Origin: Peptostreptococcaceae bacterium
GTDB lineage: Bacteria; Bacillota; Clostridia; Peptostreptococcales; Peptostreptococcaceae
Length of the DNA stretch: 64,000 bases
Assembly: GCA_025210335.1 (NCBI GenBank)
Contig: JAOARY010000045.1
Location: 1 to 64,000 of the forward strand
Direction: 5' to 3'
The translations under genes and the position numbers were made by a program. Of this stretch, positions 52,696 through 62,350 are shown piece after piece (the first letter of the stretch is position 1; each line of letters begins with the position of its first letter). The notes under the pieces were generated by a model, which saw nothing but the letters and a program-made list of their open reading frames with translations, had not been told where the DNA came from and ran no database searches.

Positions 52696-54327
52696 TTATT
52701 TTTCTAACCATGTATTCCAAAAGAATGGTTGGCAACCATTATGATAATTTTTTAGTGCTTTATTTGTAATGTGTAATCTGCTATAATCAACGGTATTTAT
52801 ATAAGGGACACTTTCCCATGTTTTATTATAGAATTCTTTTACGATTTCATATCTTTTTTCAAAATTTGTTTCTTTCATCATTCTTTTAAATATTTCATCC
52901 ATTTCTTTAGAATCTTCATCATTCCAATTGGATATCCATTTATTAGTACCAGTCCAAGCACTTTGTACCTGAGGATCAGGAACTGATTTATAGAAATAAG
53001 ATAAATGAAGATTCCAAGTATTAAGTTTTGAGCGTTTTTCTACAACTGTTGCTCTATCAAATAATTGTAAATCTACATTGAATCCAGCTCTTTGTAATTG
53101 ATCTTTTAACGCTATAGCACCTTGTTTTTCTACTTTATCATCTTGTCCACTAAGTATAACTATAGGTGTACCATCATAATTTGCTTGTTTTAATAATTCC
53201 TTAGATTTTTGTGGATTATAATTATTATAGATGTTTTTACCAGAATTTTCATAGTACCATATATTATTTTTAGGATATAAACAAGATTGTGTATCCCAAA
53301 AAGCTTTATTACCTATCATTGCACTACCTAATTCATCCATATTTATTGCATGAACTAAAGCTCTTCTTGCTTCTACTTTATCAAATGGAGCATTGCCGCA
53401 GTTTATTATTAGCATTTCCATTCCATCTGGTTTTACAATAACTGTTTTAACATCTGGATTTGATTCAAAAAGTTTATATTGATCTTGAGGTGCATCTTCT
53501 GCAAAATGGAATTCTCCAGTTTGTACACCAGCAACCCTTATTGATTGTTCCTTTATAAATTTAATAACAATATTATCAGCATAAGCTTTTCTTTCTCCTG
53601 ATAACATTGAAGAAGGAAGTTTATTTGAGACATAATTTTTAAATTTACTTAATTTAACTTCTTGATCAGGTTTCCACTCTATGAATTTATATGGACCAGT
53701 ACCGATATGTTTAGTAATTATATTATCACCAAATTCTTTTATAATTTCTTTTGGTCTTATAACCATTTTTTGATTAGATACATGAGATGCTAATATATTT
53801 ATAAATGGGGCATATGGTTCCTTAAATTTGAAAATGATTTGGTATTTTGAAGGTATTTTAGCTTCATCAAAATAAGGAGAAACCATATGACCTGCATCAT
53901 TGTTTTTAAGCCATCTATTAAATGATGCTAATACATCATCTGATGTCATCTCTTTATCATTTTGAAATAATACACCTTGTCTTAAATTGATGGTATATGT
54001 TTTGCCATCTTCTGAGAGTATGTAGTCAGTAGCTAAATGAGGCTGTGCTTTGAAATTTTCGTCAAATTCAAAAAGACCTTCATAGACATGATTCATTATA
54101 GATGAAATAACCCAATCTGTAGATTTATCACTATCTAAATGTGCAGGGGACATCTTTTGAGCGACAATTATTGTTCCACCATATTTATTTTGTTTAACGT
54201 GGTCCTCTTGACTAATAGTGTTTTTGTTATCATTTTGTTTAGTTTCTTTGTTTGAACATGCACTTGCAAATATACAAATAGATGATATTAGCAATAAACA
54301 TATTAATAAATTATTATGTTTTTTCAT
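52696..54327 (-). CDS. Oligopeptide/nickel-type ABC substrate-binding lipoprotein
   Basis: This 543-residue family 5 binding protein has a lipobox (IFASAC) at residue ~24. Typical blocks are GGTIIVAQKMSPAHLD near the start, LRQGVLFQNDKEMTSDDVLASFNRWL, GTGPYKFIEWKPDQEVKLSKF and ARRALVHAINMDEL. Family ligands are peptides, nickel chelates, opines and other small compounds. It follows the ATPase genes in the operon; AGGAG lies before the ATG. The ligand is unknown. Confidence 0.93.
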   Translation of the reverse strand: MKKHNNLLICLLLISSICIFASACSNKETKQNDNKNTISQEDHVKQNKYGGTIIVAQKMSPAHLDSDKSTDWVISSIMNHVYEGLFEFDENFKAQPHLATDYILSEDGKTYTINLRQGVLFQNDKEMTSDDVLASFNRWLKNNDAGHMVSPYFDEAKIPSKYQIIFKFKEPYAPFINILASHVSNQKMVIRPKEIIKEFGDNIITKHIGTGPYKFIEWKPDQEVKLSKFKNYVSNKLPSSMLSGERKAYADNIVIKFIKEQSIRVAGVQTGEFHFAEDAPQDQYKLFESNPDVKTVIVKPDGMEMLIINCGNAPFDKVEARRALVHAINMDELGSAMIGNKAFWDTQSCLYPKNNIWYYENSGKNIYNNYNPQKSKELLKQANYDGTPIVILSGQDDKVEKQGAIALKDQLQRAGFNVDLQLFDRATVVEKRSKLNTWNLHLSYFYKSVPDPQVQSAWTGTNKWISNWNDEDSKEMDEIFKRMMKETNFEKRYEIVKEFYNKTWESVPYINTVDYSRLHITNKALKNYHNGCQPFFWNTWLEK

Positions 54328-54343
54328 TTTAATTGCTCCTTTA

Positions 54344-55318
54344 TTAATTATTTAGATGACAAGAAATGAAATGGCCATTCCCTGCATTTTTAAATATTGG
54401 TTCTTTTGTTGTACAAATTTCATTTTTATAGGGACATCTAGTATGAAAGTTACATCCTTTGGGTAAATTCATTGGACTTGGGACATCTCCTTTTAATATT
54501 ATTTTTTTTCTTTTTATTTCTGGATTTGGTATTGGTATAGCTGACAGTAGAGCTTTGGTATAAGGATGTTTTGGATTTTTAAATAAATCATTAGTTTCAG
54601 CTAATTCAACTATTTGACCTAAGTACATAACAGCAATTCGATTACTTACATGTTTTACAACAGAAATATCATGAGATATAAACATATAAGTCAAATTAAA
54701 ATCTTTTTGAAGATCTTTTAAAAGATTTATAATTTGGCTTTGAATAGAGACATCAAGTGCTGAAACAGCTTCATCGCAGATTATAAATTTAGGGTTAAGA
54801 ATTATAGCTCTTGCTATACAAATTCGTTGTCTTTGTCCACCTGAAAATTCATGAGGATATTTATTTAGATGATATTCATCAAGTCCAACTATTTTTATTA
54901 TTTCTTTAACTTTTTTTATTCTGTTTTCTTTAGTTCCTATTTTATGAATTTTTAATGGCTCTTTTATTAAGTCAAATATTTTCATTCTAGGATTTAAGGA
55001 TGCAAAAGGATCTTGAAATATTATTTGCATATTTTTTCTTAGTTTTCTTAATTCTTCATTACTAATACTATAGATATTTTTGCCTTCAAATAAAACTTCT
55101 CCACTTGTAGGTTCAAGTAAGTTTAATAAAAGTTTACCTGTTGTTGATTTTCCACAACCAGATTCTCCAACTATACCTAAAGTTTCTCCTTTTTTTATAT
55201 CAAAACTGATATTATTAACAGCTTTTAGATTATTTTTAACTCTTGAAAATAGATTTGTTTTAACATCAAAATGTTTAACAAGATTTTTTATTGTGATTAG
55301 ATTATTATTATCAATCAT
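54344..55318 (-). CDS. Oligopeptide-type ABC ATPase (OppF-like)
   Basis: The 324-residue ATPase has Walker A GESGCGKST, signature FSGGQRQRICIARA, Walker B FIICDEAVSALD and the C-terminal oligopeptide motif (GDVPSPMNLPKGCNFHTRCPY...C), where Cys residues can bind an Fe-S cluster. It overlaps the preceding OppD-like gene by four bases; both energise the two permeases. Confidence 0.95.
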   Translation of the reverse strand: MIDNNNLITIKNLVKHFDVKTNLFSRVKNNLKAVNNISFDIKKGETLGIVGESGCGKSTTGKLLLNLLEPTSGEVLFEGKNIYSISNEELRKLRKNMQIIFQDPFASLNPRMKIFDLIKEPLKIHKIGTKENRIKKVKEIIKIVGLDEYHLNKYPHEFSGGQRQRICIARAIILNPKFIICDEAVSALDVSIQSQIINLLKDLQKDFNLTYMFISHDISVVKHVSNRIAVMYLGQIVELAETNDLFKNPKHPYTKALLSAIPIPNPEIKRKKIILKGDVPSPMNLPKGCNFHTRCPYKNEICTTKEPIFKNAGNGHFISCHLNN

Positions 55319-56307
55319 ATAATTACCTCATTTATACAATCATTATCTTCTATCCAACAAGATACAGTTCGATTATGTTTATTTATAATAGGTGGTTTTG
55401 TAGTTTTGCATTTATCTTTTTTATATTCACATCTTTGATAAAATCTACAGCCTTCATTATATTGTGTTGGTTTTGGTATAGAACCGTTGATGGTATTGAG
55501 TCGTTTATTTGGTTTTGCTAAGCTAGGCATGGAAAGTAAAAGAGCTTTTGTATAAGGGTGTTTTGGATTTTTAAATAAATCCATTACATTAGCAATTTCA
55601 ACAATTTCTCCAGCATACATAACAATTACTCTTTGACATATTTGTGCAACAATGCCTAAATCATGAGTTATCATCAATATGGACATATTAAATTTTTCTT
55701 TTAAATCTTCCATTATATCTAATATTTGTGCCTGTATAGTTACATCTAATGCAGTTGTGGGTTCATCTGCTATTAGTAATTTTGGATTGCATGATAAAGC
55801 CATAGCAATCATCACTCTTTGTCTCATACCACCAGAAATTTGATGAGGATATTCATTGATACGAGTTTTCGCATCTGGAATGCCAACTAATTTTAAAAGC
55901 TTTATTGTTTCAATTAGACTTTCTTTTTTGTTTAAATTTTTATGAATTTTTAATACTTCAGATATTTGTTTTCCAATAGTAAGTATTGGATTAAGTGCTG
56001 TCATTGGTTCTTGAGAAATCAAAGATATAGAATTACCCTTAATCTTTTGTATTTCTTTTTTTGATTTTTTTAGTAAATCTTGGTTATCAAAAATTATTTC
56101 TCCAGATTTTATTTTTCCAAAAGGAGAAGGAATAGAGTTTAATATACTTAATGCAGTTATGCTTTTTCCGCTACCAGATTCTCCAACTATTGCTATTGTT
56201 TCTCCTTTTTTTATGTCAAAACTGATATTATCAACAGCAGGAATAATGCCTTCATTTGTATAAAAACATGTTTTTAAATTTTTTATTTCTAATAATTTTT
56301 CCTCCAT
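55315..56307 (-). CDS. Oligopeptide-type ABC ATPase (OppD-like)
   Basis: The 330-residue ATPase has Walker [10 protein letters not shown], signature [14 protein letters not shown], Walker [13 protein letters not shown] and a C-terminal Cys-rich oligopeptide motif ([15 protein letters not shown]). GGAGG precedes the ATG. It lies 76 bases after the second permease gene and overlaps the OppF-like gene. Confidence 0.95.
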   Translation of the reverse strand: MEEKLLEIKNLKTCFYTNEGIIPAVDNISFDIKKGETIAIVGESGSGKSITALSILNSIPSPFGKIKSGEIIFDNQDLLKKSKKEIQKIKGNSISLISQEPMTALNPILTIGKQISEVLKIHKNLNKKESLIETIKLLKLVGIPDAKTRINEYPHQISGGMRQRVMIAMALSCNPKLLIADEPTTALDVTIQAQILDIMEDLKEKFNMSILMITHDLGIVAQICQRVIVMYAGEIVEIANVMDLFKNPKHPYTKALLLSMPSLAKPNKRLNTINGSIPKPTQYNEGCRFYQRCEYKKDKCKTTKPPIINKHNRTVSCWIEDNDCINEVII

Positions 56308-56383
56308 TTTAGTCCTCGCTTTTTTATTAAGTATTGAAATGATTATAAATATTAAAATAATTAGGATTGATAAATTATTTTAA

Positions 56384-57223
56384 TTATGAATTTTGTAATC
56401 TTGGATCTAATAAATCTCTTAATCCATCACCTAAAAGATTTAAGCCTAGTACTATTAATACAATTGTTAATCCTGGAAATATCATTTCCCAAGGTGCGAT
56501 GGCCATATAAGTTCGAGCATCTGTAATCATACCACCTAAACTAGGATTAGGTGCTTGTACACCAACACCCAAAAAGCTTAATGCTGCTTCATCTAATATG
56601 GCTATGGCAAAACTAAATGTAGCTTGAACTATTATTGGTGATAATGAATTTGAAAGTATGTATTTATAAATTATATAAATATCTGTAGCTCCTATAGATT
56701 TGGCAGATTCAACACAATCCCATTCTTTTACTGTTAGCACACAACTTCTTATAATTCTAGCCATTTGAGGAAAGTAAGCAAATGATAGAGCTAGTATTAT
56801 ATTTAATTTTCCAGCACCCCATATAGCAGCTAGACATATTGCTATAATAATTCCCGGAAATGCCATCAAACCATCCAATATTCGCATTACTATATTATCA
56901 AATTTTTTAAAATAACCAGCTAATACACCAACAATACACCCTAATATAGTTGTTAAAAATACAACAGATAAACCTATTTCAATAGAGGTTCTTATTCCAT
57001 GAAGAATTCTACTTAAGATATCTCTTCCAAATTCATCTGTTCCCATTGGGTGAATTAATGATGGTGAAAGTAGACGATTTGTTGCATTGATTTTTATTGG
57101 ATCAAATGGACTTATAAATGGGGCTAATAAAGCTAATATGATAGTTAGTATTAATATAAATCCTCCAACTAATATGTATGGATGCTTTTTTATTTTTTTT
57201 AAAAAACCATTTATTTTCTGCAT
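56384..57223 (-). CDS. Oligopeptide-type ABC permease (OppC-like)
   Basis: The 279-residue membrane protein has an N-terminal OppC-type segment (LLAPFISPFDPIKINATNRLLSPSLIHPMGTDEFGRDILSR cut here into HPMGTDEFGRDILSR) and five more membrane segments. The EAA-type loop for ATPase contact is SIGATDIYIIYKYILSN. It follows the OppB-like gene after 12 bases. Confidence 0.94.
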   Translation of the reverse strand: MQKINGFLKKIKKHPYILVGGFILILTIILALLAPFISPFDPIKINATNRLLSPSLIHPMGTDEFGRDILSRILHGIRTSIEIGLSVVFLTTILGCIVGVLAGYFKKFDNIVMRILDGLMAFPGIIIAICLAAIWGAGKLNIILALSFAYFPQMARIIRSCVLTVKEWDCVESAKSIGATDIYIIYKYILSNSLSPIIVQATFSFAIAILDEAALSFLGVGVQAPNPSLGGMITDARTYMAIAPWEMIFPGLTIVLIVLGLNLLGDGLRDLLDPRLQNS

Positions 57224-57235
57224 AAAATTAACTCC

Positions 57236-58180
57236 TTATTTGTACTTAACTTTTGGATTCAAAAAAGCATAGCAAATATCAATTAATAAATTGATACAAA
57301 GATATATAATAGCGACAAATATCATTGAACCTTGAATAACGGGATAATCACGTTTCATAATAGCGTTAATAGCAAGAGAACCTGTTCCAGGAATATTAAA
57401 AACAGTTTCAACAATCCATGTACCACCAAGCAATACTGCAAAACTAAATCCAATGACAGTTATTATTGGGATTAATGCATTTTTTAGAGCATGTCTATAT
57501 ATTACTAATATTTCGATTAAACCTTTATTTCTTGCTGTTGTTATGTAGTCTTGTCTTAATACATCTAGCATTGAACTTCTTGTCATTCTTGATATAATGC
57601 CACTTTGCATAAAGCCCAAAGTTATTCCTGGTAAAGTTAGATATCGAAATACTCCAAATCCAACTTCTGATATTGGTTTATATCCACAAACAGGAAACCA
57701 GCGAAGTTGTACACTAAAAATTAGAATCAAGATTAAAGACAACCAAAAGCTAGGAATAGATACTCCTATTAAAGATATTGTTATTGCACTTTGATCTACA
57801 ATTGTCTTATGTTTTACAGCGGCAATAACACCTAAAGGAATACCTATAAATAATCCAATTGATTGTCCAATTAATGCTAATAAAAATGTAGGTTCTACTC
57901 TATTTAATATGGCATCTTTTACTGGTATATTTAAAAATATAGATTTTCCAAAATCTCCTTTGGCTATTTTAAAAATCCAAAGTACAAATTGTTCATATAA
58001 TGGTTTATTTAAACCCAATTGATTTTTTAAATTTAAAACTTGTTCTTCACTGGCAAAATTCCCGAGTATAACTCTTACAGGGTCTCCTGGCATTAAATGA
58101 GTAATTAAAAAAGCCATGATTGAAACTATTATAATTACAGGAATAAAAGAAAGTAGACGTTTTAAAATATATTTGAACAT
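57236..58180 (-). CDS. Oligopeptide-type ABC permease (OppB-like)
   Basis: The 314-residue membrane protein opens the operon. It shows LITHLMPGDPVRVILGNFAS, the EAA-type loop TARNKGLIEILVIYRHALKNALIP and GTWIVETVFNIPGTGSLAINA. It is complete, unlike the truncated OppB-like gene at 36542. AGGAGG precedes the ATG. A 21-bp inverted repeat lies 45 bases upstream. Confidence 0.95.
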   Translation of the reverse strand: MFKYILKRLLSFIPVIIIVSIMAFLITHLMPGDPVRVILGNFASEEQVLNLKNQLGLNKPLYEQFVLWIFKIAKGDFGKSIFLNIPVKDAILNRVEPTFLLALIGQSIGLFIGIPLGVIAAVKHKTIVDQSAITISLIGVSIPSFWLSLILILIFSVQLRWFPVCGYKPISEVGFGVFRYLTLPGITLGFMQSGIISRMTRSSMLDVLRQDYITTARNKGLIEILVIYRHALKNALIPIITVIGFSFAVLLGGTWIVETVFNIPGTGSLAINAIMKRDYPVIQGSMIFVAIIYLCINLLIDICYAFLNPKVKYK

Positions 58181-58224
58181 TATTATTCCTCCTTGTTTAA
58201 AAATATAAAAAAATGCATAAAATA

Positions 58225-58274
58225 TAGCGGTATGTTAAATTTGTTATAACTTAAACAAATTTAACATACCGCTA
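58225..58274. promoter_or_regulatory. Perfect 21-bp inverted repeat upstream of the ABC operon
   Basis: The arms 58225-58245 and 58254-58274 (outer end TAGCGGTATG, inner end ATTTGTT) are exact complements around an eight-base loop. On the minus strand the stem is followed by TTTTATGCATTTTTTTATA, so it can act as a terminator or attenuator in the leader of the ABC operon. It could also be an operator. Confidence 0.7.
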
Positions 58275-58449
58275 CAAACTTTGTCTAATAGAAATATTTT
58301 ATTAATTAATAATCCTGATTATTTTTTTCTATATTCCTATTATATTTAATTGTTTTAGTCGAAATTTTAAGGAAGTGAAAATATATATTATTGTTAGGAT
58401 AACAGATTAAATATATGGCAAAAACAAATACTAAAAATATTTAAAAATT

Positions 58450-58706
58450 TTTGATATTATTTTTATCTTAACAATGAAATAGAGCAAGTTGTGGTTGGTG
58501 GAGAATCTGGTAATGAAGCTAGAGTGTGCGAATACGACTGGATATTAGATATTAGAAATCAATGTATAAAAGCAGACGTACCATTTAAATTCAGACAAAC
58601 GGGAGCAAGATTCTACAAGGATGGAAAACTATACAAAATCCCAAGAAAATTACAACATTCACAAGCAAAAAAAGCTAATATTGATTTTAAAAATCTTAAA
58701 TACTAA
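58450..58706 (+). pseudogene. DUF5131 (phage Gp37/Gp68-like) C-terminal remnant
   Basis: The frame reads VVVGGESGNEARVCEYDWIL...CIKADVPFKFRQTGARFYKDGKLYKIPRKLQHSQA, matching the end of DUF5131 proteins, which are phage- or plasmid-associated. The N-terminal two thirds are missing, and no ribosome site is visible. Codons upstream are open only to about 58450. Confidence 0.75.
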
Positions 58707-58767
58707 TATGTTCAATATAGAATTAACTTAATTGTAAATTTTAGATATGAATATCTAGTTTCAATAT

Positions 58768-58923
58768 AAAATATTAAAAATTCCAAAAGAAGAATGGGAT
58801 ACATTTGTTGAATTTAAAAACTATGATATTATAAGCGGAGAAATTAAAACTAAAACATATAAAATTGATGAAATAATAAACGGTGATTTGAGTATAAAAA
58901 ATCAAAAGAAAAAGCATTTATAA
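58768..58923 (+). pseudogene. Short orphan coding fragment
   Basis: An open frame without start reads ILKIPKEEWDTFVEFKNYD and IKTKTYKIDEIINGD up to a stop. It looks like the tail of a second degraded gene next to the DUF5131 remnant. Not identified. Confidence 0.3.
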
Positions 58924-58960
58924 ATTTTGATATATACTTAAGATCAAAATAAAAAAATTA

Positions 58961-59491
58961 TTATTTTTTGCCTCTATTTATAAAATCAGCTATTATTTTT
59001 GCTATAGTTTCTGGAGATTCAATAAAATCTTCTTTTATCCATTTGGTTTTAGCGTGAATCATACTTTGTACCATCATTTCAATATGATATTCAGATTCTG
59101 TAGGAAGTATATTTAAGTTATTTTCTTTTAATTCTTGTGCTTTAAGTTTTGTGCATATTTCATCAAACATAATATTATTAAAGGAGTTTTGCCCTTTATA
59201 ATTGATTAATTTTTTAAAATATTTTTTATTATCATGAACAAAGATTAAAGACATCAATATATAATTTTCAATATATTGTTGTTTTGTAGGAGTAGAAAAA
59301 AATAGTTCTTTCATATGTTTTTTGAATTTCCAAGTAAAGACTTCATATTTATCTTTATAATTGCGATAGAAAGTAGAACGGGAAATTTCAGTTTCTTTAC
59401 ATATTTCTTCAATCGTTATATTTTCTATTTTTTTGTTATTTAACAAATTAAGTAAAGAGTTAAAGATTTTTTCTTTAGTGCAAATTGGCAT
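58961..59491 (-). CDS. TetR/AcrR family transcriptional regulator
   Basis: The 176-residue protein has an N-terminal HTH (KIFNSLLNLLNNKKIENITIEEICKETEISRSTFYRNYKDKYEVF) and a divergent all-helical ligand domain. ATG 59491 is preferred, with AAGAGATGAT upstream. It is divergent from the Fe-S protein gene at 59660, and a near-perfect inverted repeat lies between them, so it probably represses both. Confidence 0.92.
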   Translation of the reverse strand: MPICTKEKIFNSLLNLLNNKKIENITIEEICKETEISRSTFYRNYKDKYEVFTWKFKKHMKELFFSTPTKQQYIENYILMSLIFVHDNKKYFKKLINYKGQNSFNNIMFDEICTKLKAQELKENNLNILPTESEYHIEMMVQSMIHAKTKWIKEDFIESPETIAKIIADFINRGKK

Positions 59492-59510
59492 ATTATCATC
59501 TCTTTCTGTT

Positions 59511-59560
59511 AATATCACTTTATGAAACAGATTATTGATTTTGTTTCATAAAATGATATT
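59511..59560. promoter_or_regulatory. 19-bp inverted repeat, candidate TetR operator
   Basis: Arms 59511-59529 and 59542-59560 match at 18 of 19 positions (core TTTATGAAACA / TGTTTCATAAA) around 12 bases. It lies 20 bases upstream of the regulator start, in the divergent promoter region. Confidence 0.8.
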
Positions 59561-59659
59561 AACACAAATTCTGTATCTTTTCAATAAATAGGATATTAAG
59601 TAAACTTAAATTATAGGTATTGAAAGAAAGTATTTGTAATATGAAAGAGAGGTTCTATT

Positions 59660-60712
59660 ATGATTTATGATGAAAGAGATACAGTTTTTTCGAAACTAAT
59701 GCTCAAAAATATGAAGGATGATTCTAAAATAAAAAAAATGGCTTCAATATTAGAGGATAATAAGAATGTAGAAGATGATGTTTATGCTTGTGATTTGATA
59801 GTTAAACAGTATAAAAAAGTAAGTGAAGACCTTCATAATGAAGCATTAAACATGAAAATAAATTCTAAAAAAACTAATATAAAAATAGAAAAAGCGACAA
59901 ATTTAATAAAAGAATTTGTTAGATTATCAGGAATAGATCAAATAGGTATAACTAAAGTAGAAAAAGAAGATTTGTATACAAATAGAGGGTTTAATAAAAA
60001 TAATTTTGAATATGGAGATAAGGTAGAACATAAATTTAATTATGCTATTGTTTTTGCTGTACCAATTGAACTTGATTATATAAATCGTGCACCAAGTAAA
60101 GAGTTGTTTATGGGAGCTATGTTAGCTTATGCGAAAGGTTCTGAGGTTGCAGCTAGACTAGCTATGTATATAAAAAGCTTAGGTTATGATGCTATTACTG
60201 ATTGTCATATATCTTATGAGAGTCCAATATCTTTTTTAGGAGAAAAAGCAGGTTTAGGACAAATGGGAAGATGTAATGCAGTTGTTAATCCAAAGTATGG
60301 AAATCGTACTAAATTTGCAGCAGTACACACAAATTTGCCATTAAATTTAGATAAACAATTGGATTTTGGTCTACATGAATTTTGTGAACTTTGTAGAAGA
60401 TGTGAAAATAATTGTCCATCTAAAGCAATTTCTCATGATTGTTCATATGATGAAAATAATAAAAAATATTGGAAACATGATGAAATTGCTTGTTTTAAGG
60501 TATGGAAATCAACAGGATTTAGCTGTGGAGTTTGTATGTCAGCTTGTCCATTTTCACAAGGCGTAGATGAGAATTTAGTATCAAAAATGAAAGATAATAA
60601 AGAAATTATGATTGAGATTATAAAACAGCATCAAAAGAAATATGGAAAGAGAAATCATATACAAAAACCATTGAATTTTATGCCGAATACAAATAATAAA
60701 AGATGCAAATAG
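59660..60712 (+). CDS. QueG/reductive-dehalogenase-like corrinoid Fe-S protein
   Basis: The 350-residue protein has two cluster motifs: CELCRRCENNCPSKAI (about residue 245) and CGVCMSACPFS (about 292), plus CFKVW between them. The middle resembles the cobalamin-binding core of QueG and reductive dehalogenases (FLGEKAGLGQMGRCNAVVNPKYGNRTKFAAVHT). There is no Tat signal, so it is cytoplasmic. The N-terminal ~80 residues are extra. Electron transfer to an unknown, possibly halogenated or otherwise toxic, substrate is plausible given TetR control. AGAGAGG precedes the ATG. Confidence 0.82.
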   Translation: MIYDERDTVFSKLMLKNMKDDSKIKKMASILEDNKNVEDDVYACDLIVKQYKKVSEDLHNEALNMKINSKKTNIKIEKATNLIKEFVRLSGIDQIGITKVEKEDLYTNRGFNKNNFEYGDKVEHKFNYAIVFAVPIELDYINRAPSKELFMGAMLAYAKGSEVAARLAMYIKSLGYDAITDCHISYESPISFLGEKAGLGQMGRCNAVVNPKYGNRTKFAAVHTNLPLNLDKQLDFGLHEFCELCRRCENNCPSKAISHDCSYDENNKKYWKHDEIACFKVWKSTGFSCGVCMSACPFSQGVDENLVSKMKDNKEIMIEIIKQHQKKYGKRNHIQKPLNFMPNTNNKRCK

Positions 60713-60738
60713 CTATATATGCTATTTGTATTTTTTTA
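60705..60738 (+). terminator. Terminator after Fe-S protein gene
   Basis: GCAAATAGC pairs with GCTATTTGT, followed by ATTTTTTT. It overlaps the stop codon. Confidence 0.88.
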
Positions 60739-60923
60739 TTATTTATCAAATATTCTTGTTCTGAAAATTTTAACAAAGTTATTAGATTTTAGTTTTTTAG
60801 AATTAGTTATTTTTGAAATTTGTATTATACATATTATATTCTGATTATATTGACTTAAATATATATTTAATTTAAAATAAGCAATAAAATAGTTTTAATT
60901 ACATATGATAGGGGATGTACAGA

Positions 60924-62237
60924 ATGTTTAGGAAAAAAATAATAATTATAATGGTGGTGGTATTGATTTTATTGATATCATCTTGTAATAATGCTCAAAT
61001 TGAAGAAAGTAAATTAAAAGAAACTAAAAAAGATAATATAGTTGAAGAAGAAAAATATACGATGAATCAGGATAATTTATATTGTAGTGATTATAAAATA
61101 GAAAAGGAAGAATTTATTGGAGGGGAAAATATAAGAGTATATTATCCAAAAATAAGTGGATTATCGGATAAAAGAAAGCAGCAAAAAATTAATACTATAA
61201 TAAAAATGGATGCGTTAGATATATATTATTCTGATGCGAAAGAGCTACTTAATTTAGAGATAAATTATAATATAGCATTAATAAATCCAAATTTACTTAG
61301 TATTGAAGTATTTGGTTGGGGTGAACTTAAAGATAGTATTCATCCTTCTAGTTCATTTTATTCAACAAATATAGATATAAAAAATGCAAAAAGAGTAGAA
61401 TTAAAAGATATGATTAATATAAATGAAGTTTTTTGGGAAAAAATAAAGAGGATGAGTTTTGAAAAATTAAATGGTGAGGAAAAAGAATGCTATGTTGAAG
61501 TTTTGGGGGATTTATTTAGTCGTGAAGATAATCTAATTAATAAAGTTATATATGAAGATTATAATTATGATGATTATTCTTGGCATTTTAGTTATTTTAC
61601 AAAAGATAGTCTATCAATTATATTTTCAATAAGTCATAGTTTGGGTGATAATTTTCCAGTAGATATTAAATATGTTGATATTATAGATAATATCAATATT
61701 AAAAATAGAATGTGGGATGGAGTTTTGGATTTAGATAAGTTAAATGAAGAAAAATCAAAGCAAGTAAAAAAGAATATAAAAGATGAAAATATAGAAATTT
61801 TTGAAAATCAATGCTTTATGACTAGCTTTAAAAATTGGGGCAAGGTAAAATTTGTGACAGCAAGAGATTTAGATAAAAATACATTAAAACTTTATTTAAT
61901 CGATGATGAAGGAAAGATATTATACGAATTAATGAATTTTAATAATGGATTTTATTTTTCAGATGAAAGTAGATATGAATTATTAGAAGTTTTAGCTGTT
62001 GCATTTAGAGATTTGAACAATGATGGTTTAAAAGACATATTAGTGGTAACTAAGTCTTTGGATGAATATAAAAGCGAGATATATTCTTCAAATGTATATT
62101 TTCAAAGAGATGATGAATTTATTTATATAGATAGATTAAATGCTGAAATTCAAAAGGATGGGCAAAATGAAAATATAAATATGTTGATCAATTTCGTTAA
62201 GGAAAATATATATAAATACGATAGCTGTTTTTATTAG
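60924..62237 (+). CDS. Hypothetical lipoprotein with FG-GAP-like motif
   Basis: The 437-residue protein has a lipobox (LLISSC) at residue ~20 and is therefore membrane-anchored outside the cell. The central part (IRVYYPKISGLSDKRKQQKINTII cut as IRVYYPKISGLSD) resembles DUF4163/RsiV-like extracellular domains. Near the end FRDLNNDGLKDILVVT is an FG-GAP/calcium-loop-like motif. AGGGGATG precedes ATG 60924; ATG 60915 overlaps that site. Function is unknown. Confidence 0.8.
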   Translation: MFRKKIIIIMVVVLILLISSCNNAQIEESKLKETKKDNIVEEEKYTMNQDNLYCSDYKIEKEEFIGGENIRVYYPKISGLSDKRKQQKINTIIKMDALDIYYSDAKELLNLEINYNIALINPNLLSIEVFGWGELKDSIHPSSSFYSTNIDIKNAKRVELKDMININEVFWEKIKRMSFEKLNGEEKECYVEVLGDLFSREDNLINKVIYEDYNYDDYSWHFSYFTKDSLSIIFSISHSLGDNFPVDIKYVDIIDNINIKNRMWDGVLDLDKLNEEKSKQVKKNIKDENIEIFENQCFMTSFKNWGKVKFVTARDLDKNTLKLYLIDDEGKILYELMNFNNGFYFSDESRYELLEVLAVAFRDLNNDGLKDILVVTKSLDEYKSEIYSSNVYFQRDDEFIYIDRLNAEIQKDGQNENINMLINFVKENIYKYDSCFY

Positions 62238-62289
62238 ACAGATATAAAGACATTTAAAGTGCATTACTATAAAAATTGTATAGATTCTT

Positions 62290-62325
62290 ACAAAAATAGA
62301 TGTTAATTTTAACATCTATTTTTGT
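62290..62325. terminator. Bidirectional terminator between lipoprotein gene and trpB
   Basis: ACAAAAATAGATGTTAA pairs with TTAACATCTATTTTTGT. A and T runs in the arms serve both converging genes. Confidence 0.88.
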
Positions 62326-62350
62326 ATTTGAGATTATGTTTAAATGTAAA

